Source: an uncultured Bacillota bacterium (lineage in GTDB: Bacteria; Bacillota_I; Bacilli_A; RFN20; CAG-826). Taken from it: DNA of 7,567 nucleotides. The translations under genes were made by a program, and so were the position numbers. The notes under the pieces are model-generated. The model made no database searches and was not told where the DNA came from. It worked only from the letters and a program-made list of their open reading frames with translations. Below, piece by piece: positions 1 to 5,651 of this stretch. Within the stretch, counting starts at the first letter, position 1. Each line of letters begins with the position of its first letter. The DNA lies in contig CASFWS010000045.1 of assembly GCA_949298295.1 (NCBI GenBank), forward strand, positions 1-7,567, in the 5' to 3' direction.

Positions 1-1
1 C

Positions 2-1699
2 AACTACCTCCGGGGCCGCACCTATAGCAACCTCTCGGGCGGAACCTCTTCCCTCGAGGGGGATAGCGAAGCGGCGGCCGACGTCGAAGCCTACAGCGGC
101 CGTTACGACGTCGTCGACACGGTGCAAGATGGCTATTCGCGCTATCAATACGACGAGCGCGATGCCGCCTTCCTCGCCGGAAGCTACGACCATACGATGG
201 CCGAAATCGACATGGTTCAATACCAGGCGTACCGCCACTCCTTCGAAATCGCCGACGACCTTGTCCGAACCGAGCTTGACATCGTTCCGGTTGAAAACGG
301 CGACGGAACCTTCACCGTGACCGTCGACTCCCTCAAGGAATGGAATCCGAGCGCTTCCGGAAGTGTCTACAACACGATGGATGTCGATACGGTCGGAACA
401 TGGCATCTCGAGATGACCTTCACCGAGGCCGGAGCCCTCCTCGAAGGTTCCTATCTTCTCAAGAAGTACACGGCGACCGATTACAACTTCGCGACCCATG
501 AGTTCATCGGCGATCCGGAAACGACGGGGACTCTCATCCGGGAGCTCCGCTATTCCTACACCTATGGCGAAGCCGCGGCCAATCCCCACGACTTCGACTA
601 CGCGCCCTACTTCGCTACCTCGATCGATCCCTACATCGAGATGACCGGCGGGGAGCGCAACGTCCTCGAGGCCGGCTGGAATTCCATCAACGACGCGGAC
701 ACAATCCACGTCAATCCTTCCCCCTCGACGGCCCTCGATAGCTGGCAATACGGCATCATCGGCTCCGACAATCCCGACATCTGCCGGAACGAGGACGGTA
801 ACCCGACGACCTACCAAATGTACGGAAACGGCGAAGTGACCCTCTACTTCGGTAACCACACCGACAATGCCGTCACCGGATCGGTCAAGGTGACCATCGA
901 CGCATCGACCTTCCATAGCCTGGCCTGGATTCCCTATTATGCCGGCGGCATCTATTCCGATGACAACATCCTCACCGCCACCAACCTCCAGGTGTATGGC
1001 AATAGCAGCCATACCGTCACCCTTTCCCCGACGCCGAGCAACGGTACCCTCTTCGGCCTTGACTGGACGATGGACCAAGAGGGCCTTATCGAGCTCGACC
1101 TCGATTCGGCGACTGGCCGCTGCACGGTAACGGCCCTTAGAAACGTCACCCAAGCAACGACAGTCAACATAACCTTCGTCTCCCCTTACATCGATAACGT
1201 CGACGGCCATTGCGTCCTTCAGGTGACAGTCGTCCCCGGGGCCGACGACGAGGTTTCGGTCGCGACCCTCGCCGGGACCTACCGGGCGGAACTCGGGGAG
1301 GGCGAGGACGGCTATAACCCCGACGACCCAACGATCCTCACCCTGACTGCCGAGATCTCGGACGACAATCCCGGCGCTTACGAAGCAATGATCGAGATGT
1401 TCGACGAAGGCGCTACCTTCAAGGTCGGCTTCGACTATGCTTACGATAGCGAGAACTTCGAGCTGTCCGTCGTCTCGGGAAGCGCCGAACTCCTAAGCGG
1501 TTCCCTAGGCTCCTACGACAACATTTCCATCAGTCTCGACTACGAGGTCGCGACCGGCAAGGTCGGCGTCTACCTGGCGACCGAGGCCTACGACTGGGAC
1601 ACTTATAGCGCGACCATCACTCCTTATCTTGGGGAATACACCAACGACGAGGATTACTCCTACATCTCGGCCTACGTCTATTTCGTGAAGGCCGAATAA
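2..1699 (+). CDS. Secreted/surface beta-rich protein with Big2 (Ig-like) domains, 5' truncated
   Basis: The frame is open from base 2 to the TAA at 1697-1699 (565 residues visible), so the start and any signal peptide lie outside the window. A GTG at 122 is in frame but internal: the frame is open upstream and no ribosome binding site precedes it. The protein is very acidic, rich in Tyr/Thr/Asp and poor in Lys and Cys, as expected for an exported protein. Numbering from base 2, residues about 211-300 and 325-411 look like bacterial Ig-like (Big2-type) sandwiches. The second has the recognisable series VTLSPTPSNG, LDWTMDQEG, TGRCTVTAL and TTVNITF. Residues about 418-565 form a separate beta-rich C-terminal domain that opens with LAGTYRAEL, a lipocalin-like pattern; this assignment is weak. 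There is no LPXTG motif or membrane anchor at the C terminus. The likely role is cell-surface binding or adhesion, but the ligand is unknown. It converges with the lipoprotein gene at 1820-3208. Confidence 0.8.
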   Translation, partial: NYLRGRTYSNLSGGTSSLEGDSEAAADVEAYSGRYDVVDTVQDGYSRYQYDERDAAFLAGSYDHTMAEIDMVQYQAYRHSFEIADDLVRTELDIVPVENGDGTFTVTVDSLKEWNPSASGSVYNTMDVDTVGTWHLEMTFTEAGALLEGSYLLKKYTATDYNFATHEFIGDPETTGTLIRELRYSYTYGEAAANPHDFDYAPYFATSIDPYIEMTGGERNVLEAGWNSINDADTIHVNPSPSTALDSWQYGIIGSDNPDICRNEDGNPTTYQMYGNGEVTLYFGNHTDNAVTGSVKVTIDASTFHSLAWIPYYAGGIYSDDNILTATNLQVYGNSSHTVTLSPTPSNGTLFGLDWTMDQEGLIELDLDSATGRCTVTALRNVTQATTVNITFVSPYIDNVDGHCVLQVTVVPGADDEVSVATLAGTYRAELGEGEDGYNPDDPTILTLTAEISDDNPGAYEAMIEMFDEGATFKVGFDYAYDSENFELSVVSGSAELLSGSLGSYDNISISLDYEVATGKVGVYLATEAYDWDTYSATITPYLGEYTNDEDYSYISAYVYFVKAE

Positions 1700-1714
1700 C
1701 GAGCGGAAAATGAG

Positions 1715-1741
1715 AAAGGCGGGCTTTCCCGGCCCGCCTTT
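1715..1741. terminator. Intrinsic terminator between convergent genes
   Basis: A 10-bp perfect stem (AAAGGCGGGC at 1715-1724, GCCCGCCTTT at 1732-1741) has a 7-nt loop. On the + strand it is followed by a T-rich run ending the 2-1699 gene. The reverse strand also reads into a short T-rich stretch, so it probably serves the 1820-3208 gene too, which has no better hairpin of its own. Confidence 0.85.
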
Positions 1742-1819
1742 TCTCTTTGTTCGTTCAAAATACCGGGTTTTTGCGGCCGAAAACGGAGTAACGAAGGTTT
1801 TCTTCAAGAAGCTATAGGC

Positions 1820-3208
1820 TTAATCGACGCGGTAGGAAAGGACGTCGTCGATGGCCTTCTCGACCTCGGCAACATTGGCTTCCCCGAAGCCGAAGAAGGA
1901 GAAGTTGGTCGACCCGTCGATCGAATTGCCGCTTCCGGCTGAATAGTTGATAGCGAAGTCGACGTAAGAGGTTCCGCCTTCTTCCCGGCCGCTGATCAAG
2001 ATGGACCGCGGGTAGTAGCCGGCGCTTTGGATCTGGCCCCCGTTCAAGGCGTCGAAGTCGATGGCTAGGGCGCTATCCTCGATGAGGTAAGTGCCCTCGC
2101 CGAGAGGATCGGCGAACTCGAGGTAATCCCAAAAGAGGGCTTGCCTAATATAGCCAAGGCCGGAAGAGGAATCGGTCAAATCGCTGGTCGTGATATAGGG
2201 ATAGGAGAGGACCGGCGAAACCTCGAGTCCGTCCTCAAGGTTGCTCAGCATGAAGAGATAGGTCCCGTCGAGGACGTGGTTCAGATAGGTGATTTCCCCG
2301 TCCGCGTCGGCTTGGGGGAGGGAGAGCTCGACGTGGGAGAAAGAAACGAAGGCTTGGTCGAAAGCCCCTTGGGAATGCCCGTAATCGTTATAGAGTCCGA
2401 CCCAATAGCTCGGCATGAAATATTCGTTCCCATAGGTCTTCGTCGGGTCGGAAATGTCGAGGACGTCCCGAATGTAGTTGTCGGCCGCGAACGCGTCGCG
2501 GTAAGAAGCGAGGTCGGATGGGGCCTCGTAGAAGGAGCCGCCGCGGGCAAAGAAGCCTTCAACATCCTCGGACCGCCCATCGAGGGAGGCGAGGCCAAGG
2601 GAATATACCTCCCCCTCCACCGTTATTTCGAGGCAGAAGTCGGAGATGGACGGACCGGCCTTCAGGAGGAAGGAAGTCGCCTTGAGGAACGCGGAAGAAG
2701 GAAGCTGAAGCAAGGAGAGAGCCGCCAATTTGTTCAATTTATTGGTCAAGGCGTAGCTGGCTGTCCCCTCCTCGAGGCTTTCCAAAGATAAATCGATGTC
2801 AGCCAGGGATGGGAAAAGCCCGCTCCCATAAAGCTCCGTCCCGTCCATCAGTTCCGATCCCCGGAGGTTCCCTCGTTCGTCGACCGAGAGGCGGTAAACG
2901 CCTCCTTCCGCCGCGGCATAGCCGATGCTCAGAAGACCATCGTCGAGATAAAAGTAGCCGGGGGCATAATGAAGGGCGAATCCGCTTTCGCCCCCCGAAA
3001 GGACGTAGTTGCGGGAGGACTGCAAATAAACGAGGGCCGCCCGGACGTCGTTAGGGACGGGAAGGGAAGGCTCGGACACCGAGGAACCCGGAAGCGAGGA
3101 AGTTTCTTCCCCGCCACCGCCTGAAGAGATTGAGGAAAGCGCGTCGCCCTGACAGGAGCAAAGAAGCAACGAAAGGGCCAAAGCCAAGGCTGAATGGGCA
3201 TTTTTCAC
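1820..3208 (-). CDS. Putative surface lipoprotein of unknown function
   Basis: The GTG at 3208 was chosen because GGGAGG (3218-3223) sits 9 nt upstream and because it places a lipoprotein signal directly at the N terminus. A longer in-frame ATG at 3265 would add 19 residues before the signal and has no ribosome binding site. From the GTG the protein has 462 residues. It runs V-K-N-A-H, then a hydrophobic stretch to LLLCSC, a lipobox with predicted lipidated Cys19, then a Ser/Gly/Glu/Pro-rich linker to about residue 52. The mature part seems to be two roughly similar alpha/beta lobes (about 53-221 and 233-462). Each opens with a helix and an NYV/NYI motif followed by Tyr/Phe-rich strands (PGYFYLDDG, NEYFMPSYW). 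This layout resembles lipid-chaperone-like lipoproteins (LolA/LppX type), but only by impression. It ends with TAA at 1820-1822. No family is recognised with confidence. It probably sits on the outer face of the cytoplasmic membrane. Confidence 0.85.
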   Translation of the reverse strand: MKNAHSALALALSLLLCSCQGDALSSISSGGGGEETSSLPGSSVSEPSLPVPNDVRAALVYLQSSRNYVLSGGESGFALHYAPGYFYLDDGLLSIGYAAAEGGVYRLSVDERGNLRGSELMDGTELYGSGLFPSLADIDLSLESLEEGTASYALTNKLNKLAALSLLQLPSSAFLKATSFLLKAGPSISDFCLEITVEGEVYSLGLASLDGRSEDVEGFFARGGSFYEAPSDLASYRDAFAADNYIRDVLDISDPTKTYGNEYFMPSYWVGLYNDYGHSQGAFDQAFVSFSHVELSLPQADADGEITYLNHVLDGTYLFMLSNLEDGLEVSPVLSYPYITTSDLTDSSSGLGYIRQALFWDYLEFADPLGEGTYLIEDSALAIDFDALNGGQIQSAGYYPRSILISGREEGGTSYVDFAINYSAGSGNSIDGSTNFSFFGFGEANVAEVEKAIDDVLSYRVD

Positions 3209-3234
3209 GAATTGTAACCTCCCGTCATGCCTGG

Positions 3235-3262
3235 AGACTAGCACAGGGCCGGAAAATCTCAA
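3235..3262 (-). promoter_or_regulatory. Candidate promoter of the lipoprotein gene
   Basis: On the - strand, TTGAGA (3262-3257, five of six matches to the -35 consensus) is followed after 16 nt by TAGTCT (3240-3235). A TG one base upstream of the -10 makes it an extended -10. A start near 3228 would give a leader of about 20 nt holding the GGGAGG site. The -10 hexamer itself is a poor match. Confidence 0.4.
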
Positions 3263-3288
3263 CAAAAGAAAAAAGGCCCAAAGGCCTT
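3262..3288 (-). terminator. Strong intrinsic terminator with no protein gene directly upstream
   Basis: On the - strand, AAGGCC-TTTG-GGCCTT (6 bp, 4-nt loop) is followed by a run of T with one C. On the + strand the hairpin is followed by no T-run, so it is oriented to the - strand. The PIN gene already has its own terminator at 3407-3440, so this one ends or attenuates something that starts in 3289-3405. Confidence 0.75.
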
Positions 3289-3401
3289 AGACAGCTGGAC
3301 CGCGCCGTGGGAACTTCCGTCGAGATCCAGCCGTCACCCTATAAAAGCGAGGGCCTTCCGTTTTGTTGGCGAATAGCAAAAATTGTGCCCTTCTCCCTCG
3401 C
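3270..3401 (-). ncRNA. Candidate structured small RNA or leader RNA
   Basis: Read on the - strand, the segment folds into three elements in series. Hairpin 1 is closed by GCGAGGG (3401-3395) with CCCTCGC (3353-3347), with an inner 5-bp TTTTG/CAAAA pairing. Hairpin 2 is a 10-bp helix, GACGGCUGGA (3335-3326) with UCCAGCUGUC (3299-3290). It includes a G.U wobble that would be an A.C mismatch on the other strand, which argues for the - strand as the transcript. The helix continues inward past two mismatches to a loop containing GAAGUUCCCA. The terminator at 3288-3262 follows. No open frame of note or known RNA family (SRP, 6S, T-box, common riboswitches) was recognised. No convincing promoter was found. 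It is either an independent sRNA or a regulatory leader for the lipoprotein gene. Confidence 0.35.
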
Positions 3402-3406
3402 ATCGG

Positions 3407-3440
3407 AAAAAAGTCGCCCGTAGGATCGTGGGGCGACTTT
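3407..3440 (-). terminator. Intrinsic terminator of the PIN-domain gene
   Basis: Just after the TAA at 3447-3445, a 10-bp stem (AAAGTCGCCC, 3440-3431, with GGGCGACTTT, 3419-3410) has an 11-nt loop and runs into TTTTTT (3412-3407) on the - strand. Confidence 0.9.
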
Positions 3441-3444
3441 CAAC

Positions 3445-5163
3445 TTACTTGGACGAGGATTTAAGGTCGCGAATGGCCTTTTGGAGGCCCCGGACCGTGT
3501 AGTTAAGATCTTTCAGCTCCGATTGCTTGAGGGTACGCACCAAGGCTTCTTGAGCCTTCAGGTCGCGGAGCTTGCTCTCGAGGGGATAGGTCGGATTGTT
3601 GATCTTGGCCTTGAGGTCGCGGTCAGTGGCAAGGGCTTGCTCGTAGGAAGGGCTATGGACGACCTTCCGGCCCGGATGGGGCCTATTGGCCGTAGCCTTG
3701 GAAGCGTCAGTTTTCGGGGCTCCCGTTTTGGGGCTCGCCTGCGGGCCTTTTTTCTGGGCCGTCCCCTTGCCGGAGGGAGCTTCCTTTGTCGGAGAAGTTT
3801 CTTTCGACGGGGTCGAAGGCGCTTTGACCGGCTCCGCTTTCGGGGCTTCCTCGAGGGTCACCCGATAGTCGCCTTGGTTCTTCTCGATATGGAAGAGCAG
3901 CTTCTTGACCGTGGCATCCTTCTTGCTTCCGGCCTCGAGGAGGGCCACTTCGTGGACGAGCTTCGAGAAATCGGAATTAACGAGGTCGTGGGGTCCGTGG
4001 ACGGCGGCAACATAGGGAACCCCGTCGTCGCGAATCATCGTCCCGTAGCGCCCAAGAAGGTCCTTGAGGGCCGAGATGAAGGTGTCGCCCTTTCCGAAGG
4101 GAGCCCGCTTTTTGGGGGCTTCCGGGGCCGGGGCCGGCTTGCTAGCCGGTCGGGCTTGGGGGGCCGGAGAGGCGCTTTGGGAAACGGGCTTGGCTTCCTT
4201 CTCGGAAGGGGCCGGTTTTTCTTCGAGGCTCTTCTCTTGGAGGGCGATGACCTCGGCCTTGGCCTTCAAGAGATCGTCAGGCCCGTATAGCAGCTTCCAG
4301 GAGGAAATGTCGGAGGCGCTATAGGGGCCGAGGTTCTTCAGTTGGCGATCGAGATCGTCGAGCTTTCGGGCCAAGGGATAAGTCGAATTGTGGATATTGC
4401 TGGAAATGGCCCGATCAAGCGCCTTGATATCGAGGGGCACCAAGGGTTTCGGTTCCTCTTTCTTAGGAGTTTGACGGGGCAAGGGTTGGACTTCCCGAAT
4501 GTTCTTTTCGGGGATTTTGGAAGGAAGGTTCCGGCTGCTCCTCACGCTGCTGCGGGCTTGGTTCTGATAAACATTGCCCTTGTTCTCGAGGAGATCCCCG
4601 TAGGGATCGACCTTATAGACGTTCACGAACTTTCCGCGTTGGCTGTCGAGGTTATTGAGGTTTCGGACATCGTCGGCCAATTGCTTGTCTTGGCTGATGA
4701 GAATGATTTTCTTGTTGATTCTCTGGGCCGATATCGAGGCATAGATGGCCGGATCGGCAAAGTCTTCCGTGCTCCGCACTTTTTCTATCGTGAAGAGCTT
4801 GTTGCCTTTTTTGTCGAGCTTCAGGAAGCGCAGGGCCCGCTTGGCGTCGATCCGCTGCTCAAGCGTCTCTCCCCTCTTTGCGTGTTTCTCAAGTTCGCTC
4901 ACGACTTGGCCGACCACGATGAACTCGGGGCGATGGTCTTCGAAGTACTCCGTCGACAGGTTCAGGGTGTCGAGGAAGGGACCGAAACTTTCTTCCATGA
5001 GGGAACAGGTATCGATGTAGCAGAGGTCGATTCCAGATAGGAATTTAGCTAGCTTCGAAGCCTTCGTTTCCTCGGTGAATTCTTTTCTTTCGATGGTTAT
5101 TGTTTTCCTTTCTTTTCCTCCTGCGTGTAATGATAACGCAAAACAGGGAGACGGGCACCGCAT
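3445..5163 (-). CDS. PIN-domain protein with duplicated C-terminal helical domain
   Basis: An N-terminal PIN (metal-dependent RNase) domain spans about residues 46-188, numbered from the ATG at 5163. The acidic set is visible: D51 in YIDTCSL, E90 in VSELEKH, D137 in FADPAIY and D159 in ISQDKQLA. It should cut RNA, but the target is unknown. After a charged linker comes repeat A (246-308), a Pro/Ala/Lys-rich linker, an unrecognised ~85-residue domain (about 356-441), a second such linker and repeat B (506-568). Repeats A and B share 12 of 22 residues around N-x-TYPL-x-x-KL. No signal peptide or membrane segment is seen, so it is probably cytoplasmic. The start is uncertain. ATG 5163 has only AGAAGG one base away, while the strong AGGAGG at 5122-5117 lies inside this frame and is followed only by ATA (5100) or ATC (5094). 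Residues before about 22 look non-conserved, so real translation may begin at 5100. The two linkers suggest flexible RNA- or ribosome-associated binding, which is inference. It stops at TAA 3447-3445. Confidence 0.8.
   Translation of the reverse strand: MRCPSPCFALSLHAGGKERKTITIERKEFTEETKASKLAKFLSGIDLCYIDTCSLMEESFGPFLDTLNLSTEYFEDHRPEFIVVGQVVSELEKHAKRGETLEQRIDAKRALRFLKLDKKGNKLFTIEKVRSTEDFADPAIYASISAQRINKKIILISQDKQLADDVRNLNNLDSQRGKFVNVYKVDPYGDLLENKGNVYQNQARSSVRSSRNLPSKIPEKNIREVQPLPRQTPKKEEPKPLVPLDIKALDRAISSNIHNSTYPLARKLDDLDRQLKNLGPYSASDISSWKLLYGPDDLLKAKAEVIALQEKSLEEKPAPSEKEAKPVSQSASPAPQARPASKPAPAPEAPKKRAPFGKGDTFISALKDLLGRYGTMIRDDGVPYVAAVHGPHDLVNSDFSKLVHEVALLEAGSKKDATVKKLLFHIEKNQGDYRVTLEEAPKAEPVKAPSTPSKETSPTKEAPSGKGTAQKKGPQASPKTGAPKTDASKATANRPHPGRKVVHSPSYEQALATDRDLKAKINNPTYPLESKLRDLKAQEALVRTLKQSELKDLNYTVRGLQKAIRDLKSSSK
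5098..5135 (-). promoter_or_regulatory. Promoter/RBS region suggesting a non-canonical start for the PIN gene
   Basis: On the - strand, TATCAT (5135-5130, five of six matches to TATAAT) would start RNA near 5123, directly before GCAGGAGG (AGGAGG at 5122-5117). A second purine-rich site, GAAAGG (5112-5107), lies 6 nt before an in-frame ATA (5100-5098). No ATG, GTG or TTG occurs in frame between this site and the PIN domain. The -35 (GTGCCC, 17-nt spacing) is poor. Confidence 0.35.
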
Positions 5164-5280
5164 TCCTTCTGGGGCTAGTAAAGGGGAAAGGACTATGAAA
5201 CCGTTTTCAAATACGTGAAAGGAATGCATGTTTCGATGGCATCAGGACTATTTATTATCAGTAAAAACTTCGATAATTCC

Positions 5281-5347
5281 TGAAAGCGCTTAATGTAAGC
5301 ACTTTCTGTAAGAGGTTTCATGGAAACTTGTCTTGAATGGCTTTTCC
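5281..5347. repeat. Tandem 13-14 bp cre-like motifs
   Basis: Motifs begin at 5281, 5294, 5307, 5321 and 5334, all starting TG(A/T/G)AA. The first three are TGAAAGCGCTTAAT, TGTAAGCACTTTCT and TGTAAGAGGTTTCA. Against the CcpA-type cre consensus TGWAARCGYTWNCW they match 13, 13 and 12 of 14; the last two are degenerate. The first two also form a near-perfect 10-bp inverted repeat (5282-5291 and 5297-5306, one mismatch). The array lies immediately upstream of, and partly over, the -35 of the small-ORF promoter, as expected of an operator for a LacI/CcpA-family protein. Confidence 0.5.
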
Positions 5348-5360
5348 AACCCACTATATT
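5333..5360 (+). promoter_or_regulatory. Candidate promoter of the 47-residue ORF
   Basis: TTGAAT (5333-5338) and TATATT (5355-5360) are separated by 16 nt. Transcription would begin near 5367, giving a leader of about 40 nt that contains the GCAA-loop hairpin and the ribosome binding site. Confidence 0.5.
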
Positions 5361-5393
5361 GATGGCGTTCCCGCAAGGGGACGTTTGGAAAAG
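5341..5393 (+). promoter_or_regulatory. Inverted repeat and GNRA hairpin in front of the small ORF
   Basis: CTTTTCCAA (5341-5349) is perfectly complementary to TTGGAAAAG (5385-5393). Between them is a 7-bp hairpin (CGTTCCC 5366-5372, GGGGACG 5377-5383, one G.U) with a GCAA tetraloop. The right arm overlaps the first bases of the AAGGAGGT ribosome binding site (5391-5398). The full structure forms in RNA only if transcription starts before 5341; otherwise only the GCAA hairpin is transcribed and the outer arms act at most as a DNA dyad. Confidence 0.4.
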
Positions 5394-5405
5394 GAGGTAG
5401 AATCC

Positions 5406-5549
5406 ATGATGTTCTTCAACAAGAAAGACGATTCCGCCCTCGAGGCCCAAGAAGGCGCGGCCTACAGCGAAAAGCTCGCCGAGCTCGCCGAACAAGGTCC
5501 GATCTTCGGAAACGACGACCAGAACGAAATCACCATCATCGAGTTCTAA
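5406..5549 (+). CDS. Small acidic protein, 47 residues, unknown
   Basis: The ATG at 5406 is chosen because AAGGAGGT (5391-5398) lies 7 nt upstream, an ideal arrangement; the second Met codon at 5409 is the only close alternative. An in-frame ATG-like extension back to 5337 would run through the promoter and hairpin and is rejected. The product begins MMFFNKKDD, has a predicted amphipathic helix around AYSEKLAELAEQ, and ends in a hydrophobic/acidic tail, NEITIIEF. Acidic residues clearly outnumber basic ones. There is no signal peptide, membrane segment or Cys. Codon use matches the neighbours (GCC, CTC, GAA), which supports a real gene. It has its own promoter candidate, an upstream repeat array and its own terminator, so it is a separate, apparently regulated unit. 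No family is recognised. Confidence 0.7.
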   Translation: MMFFNKKDDSALEAQEGAAYSEKLAELAEQGPIFGNDDQNEITIIEF

Positions 5550-5570
5550 TTATTTTTTCACGGAATCGCA

Positions 5571-5593
5571 GCCGCCCTACGGGGCGGTTTTTT
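5571..5593 (+). terminator. Intrinsic terminator of the small acidic ORF
   Basis: CCGCCC (5572-5577), loop TACG, GGGCGG (5582-5587), then TTTTTT (5588-5593), 22 nt after the stop codon. Confidence 0.92.
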
Positions 5594-5621
5594 CTACCGC
5601 GAACTTTCCTTTTCCTCGTGC

Positions 5622-5651
5622 GATAACTATCATCCTTGTTGCCAATGATAG
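5622..5651 (+). promoter_or_regulatory. Promoter/dyad overlapping the XRE gene start
   Basis: CTATCAT (5627-5633) and ATGATAG (5645-5651) form a perfect 7-bp dyad with an 11-nt spacer. The right arm begins at the ATG start codon and the left arm contains a -10-like TATCAT (5628-5633). An alternative is the extended -10 TGCGATAAC (5619-5627). No clear -35 was found. The position suits autorepression by the XRE protein. Confidence 0.4.

Noticed and set aside
3294..3312. T-box-like TGGACCGCG on the + strand
   Set aside because: One base short of the conserved TGGNACCGCG, no antiterminator or specifier stem, and no + strand gene downstream. The same bases are better explained as one arm of a - strand hairpin.
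3270..3401. SRP, 6S, glutamine or other named RNA
   Set aside because: GGAAG-containing loops recall SRP and glnA motifs, but the surrounding conserved bases are absent and the size does not fit.
5281..5347. CRISPR array or replication iterons
   Set aside because: Units are 13-14 bp without spacers and no cas or replication gene is nearby. The match to cre and the position at a promoter favour an operator.
3445..5549. Toxin-antitoxin pair made of the PIN gene and the small acidic ORF
   Set aside because: The genes are divergent, about 240 bp apart and separately terminated. The PIN protein is far longer than VapC toxins. Not excluded, but unsupported.
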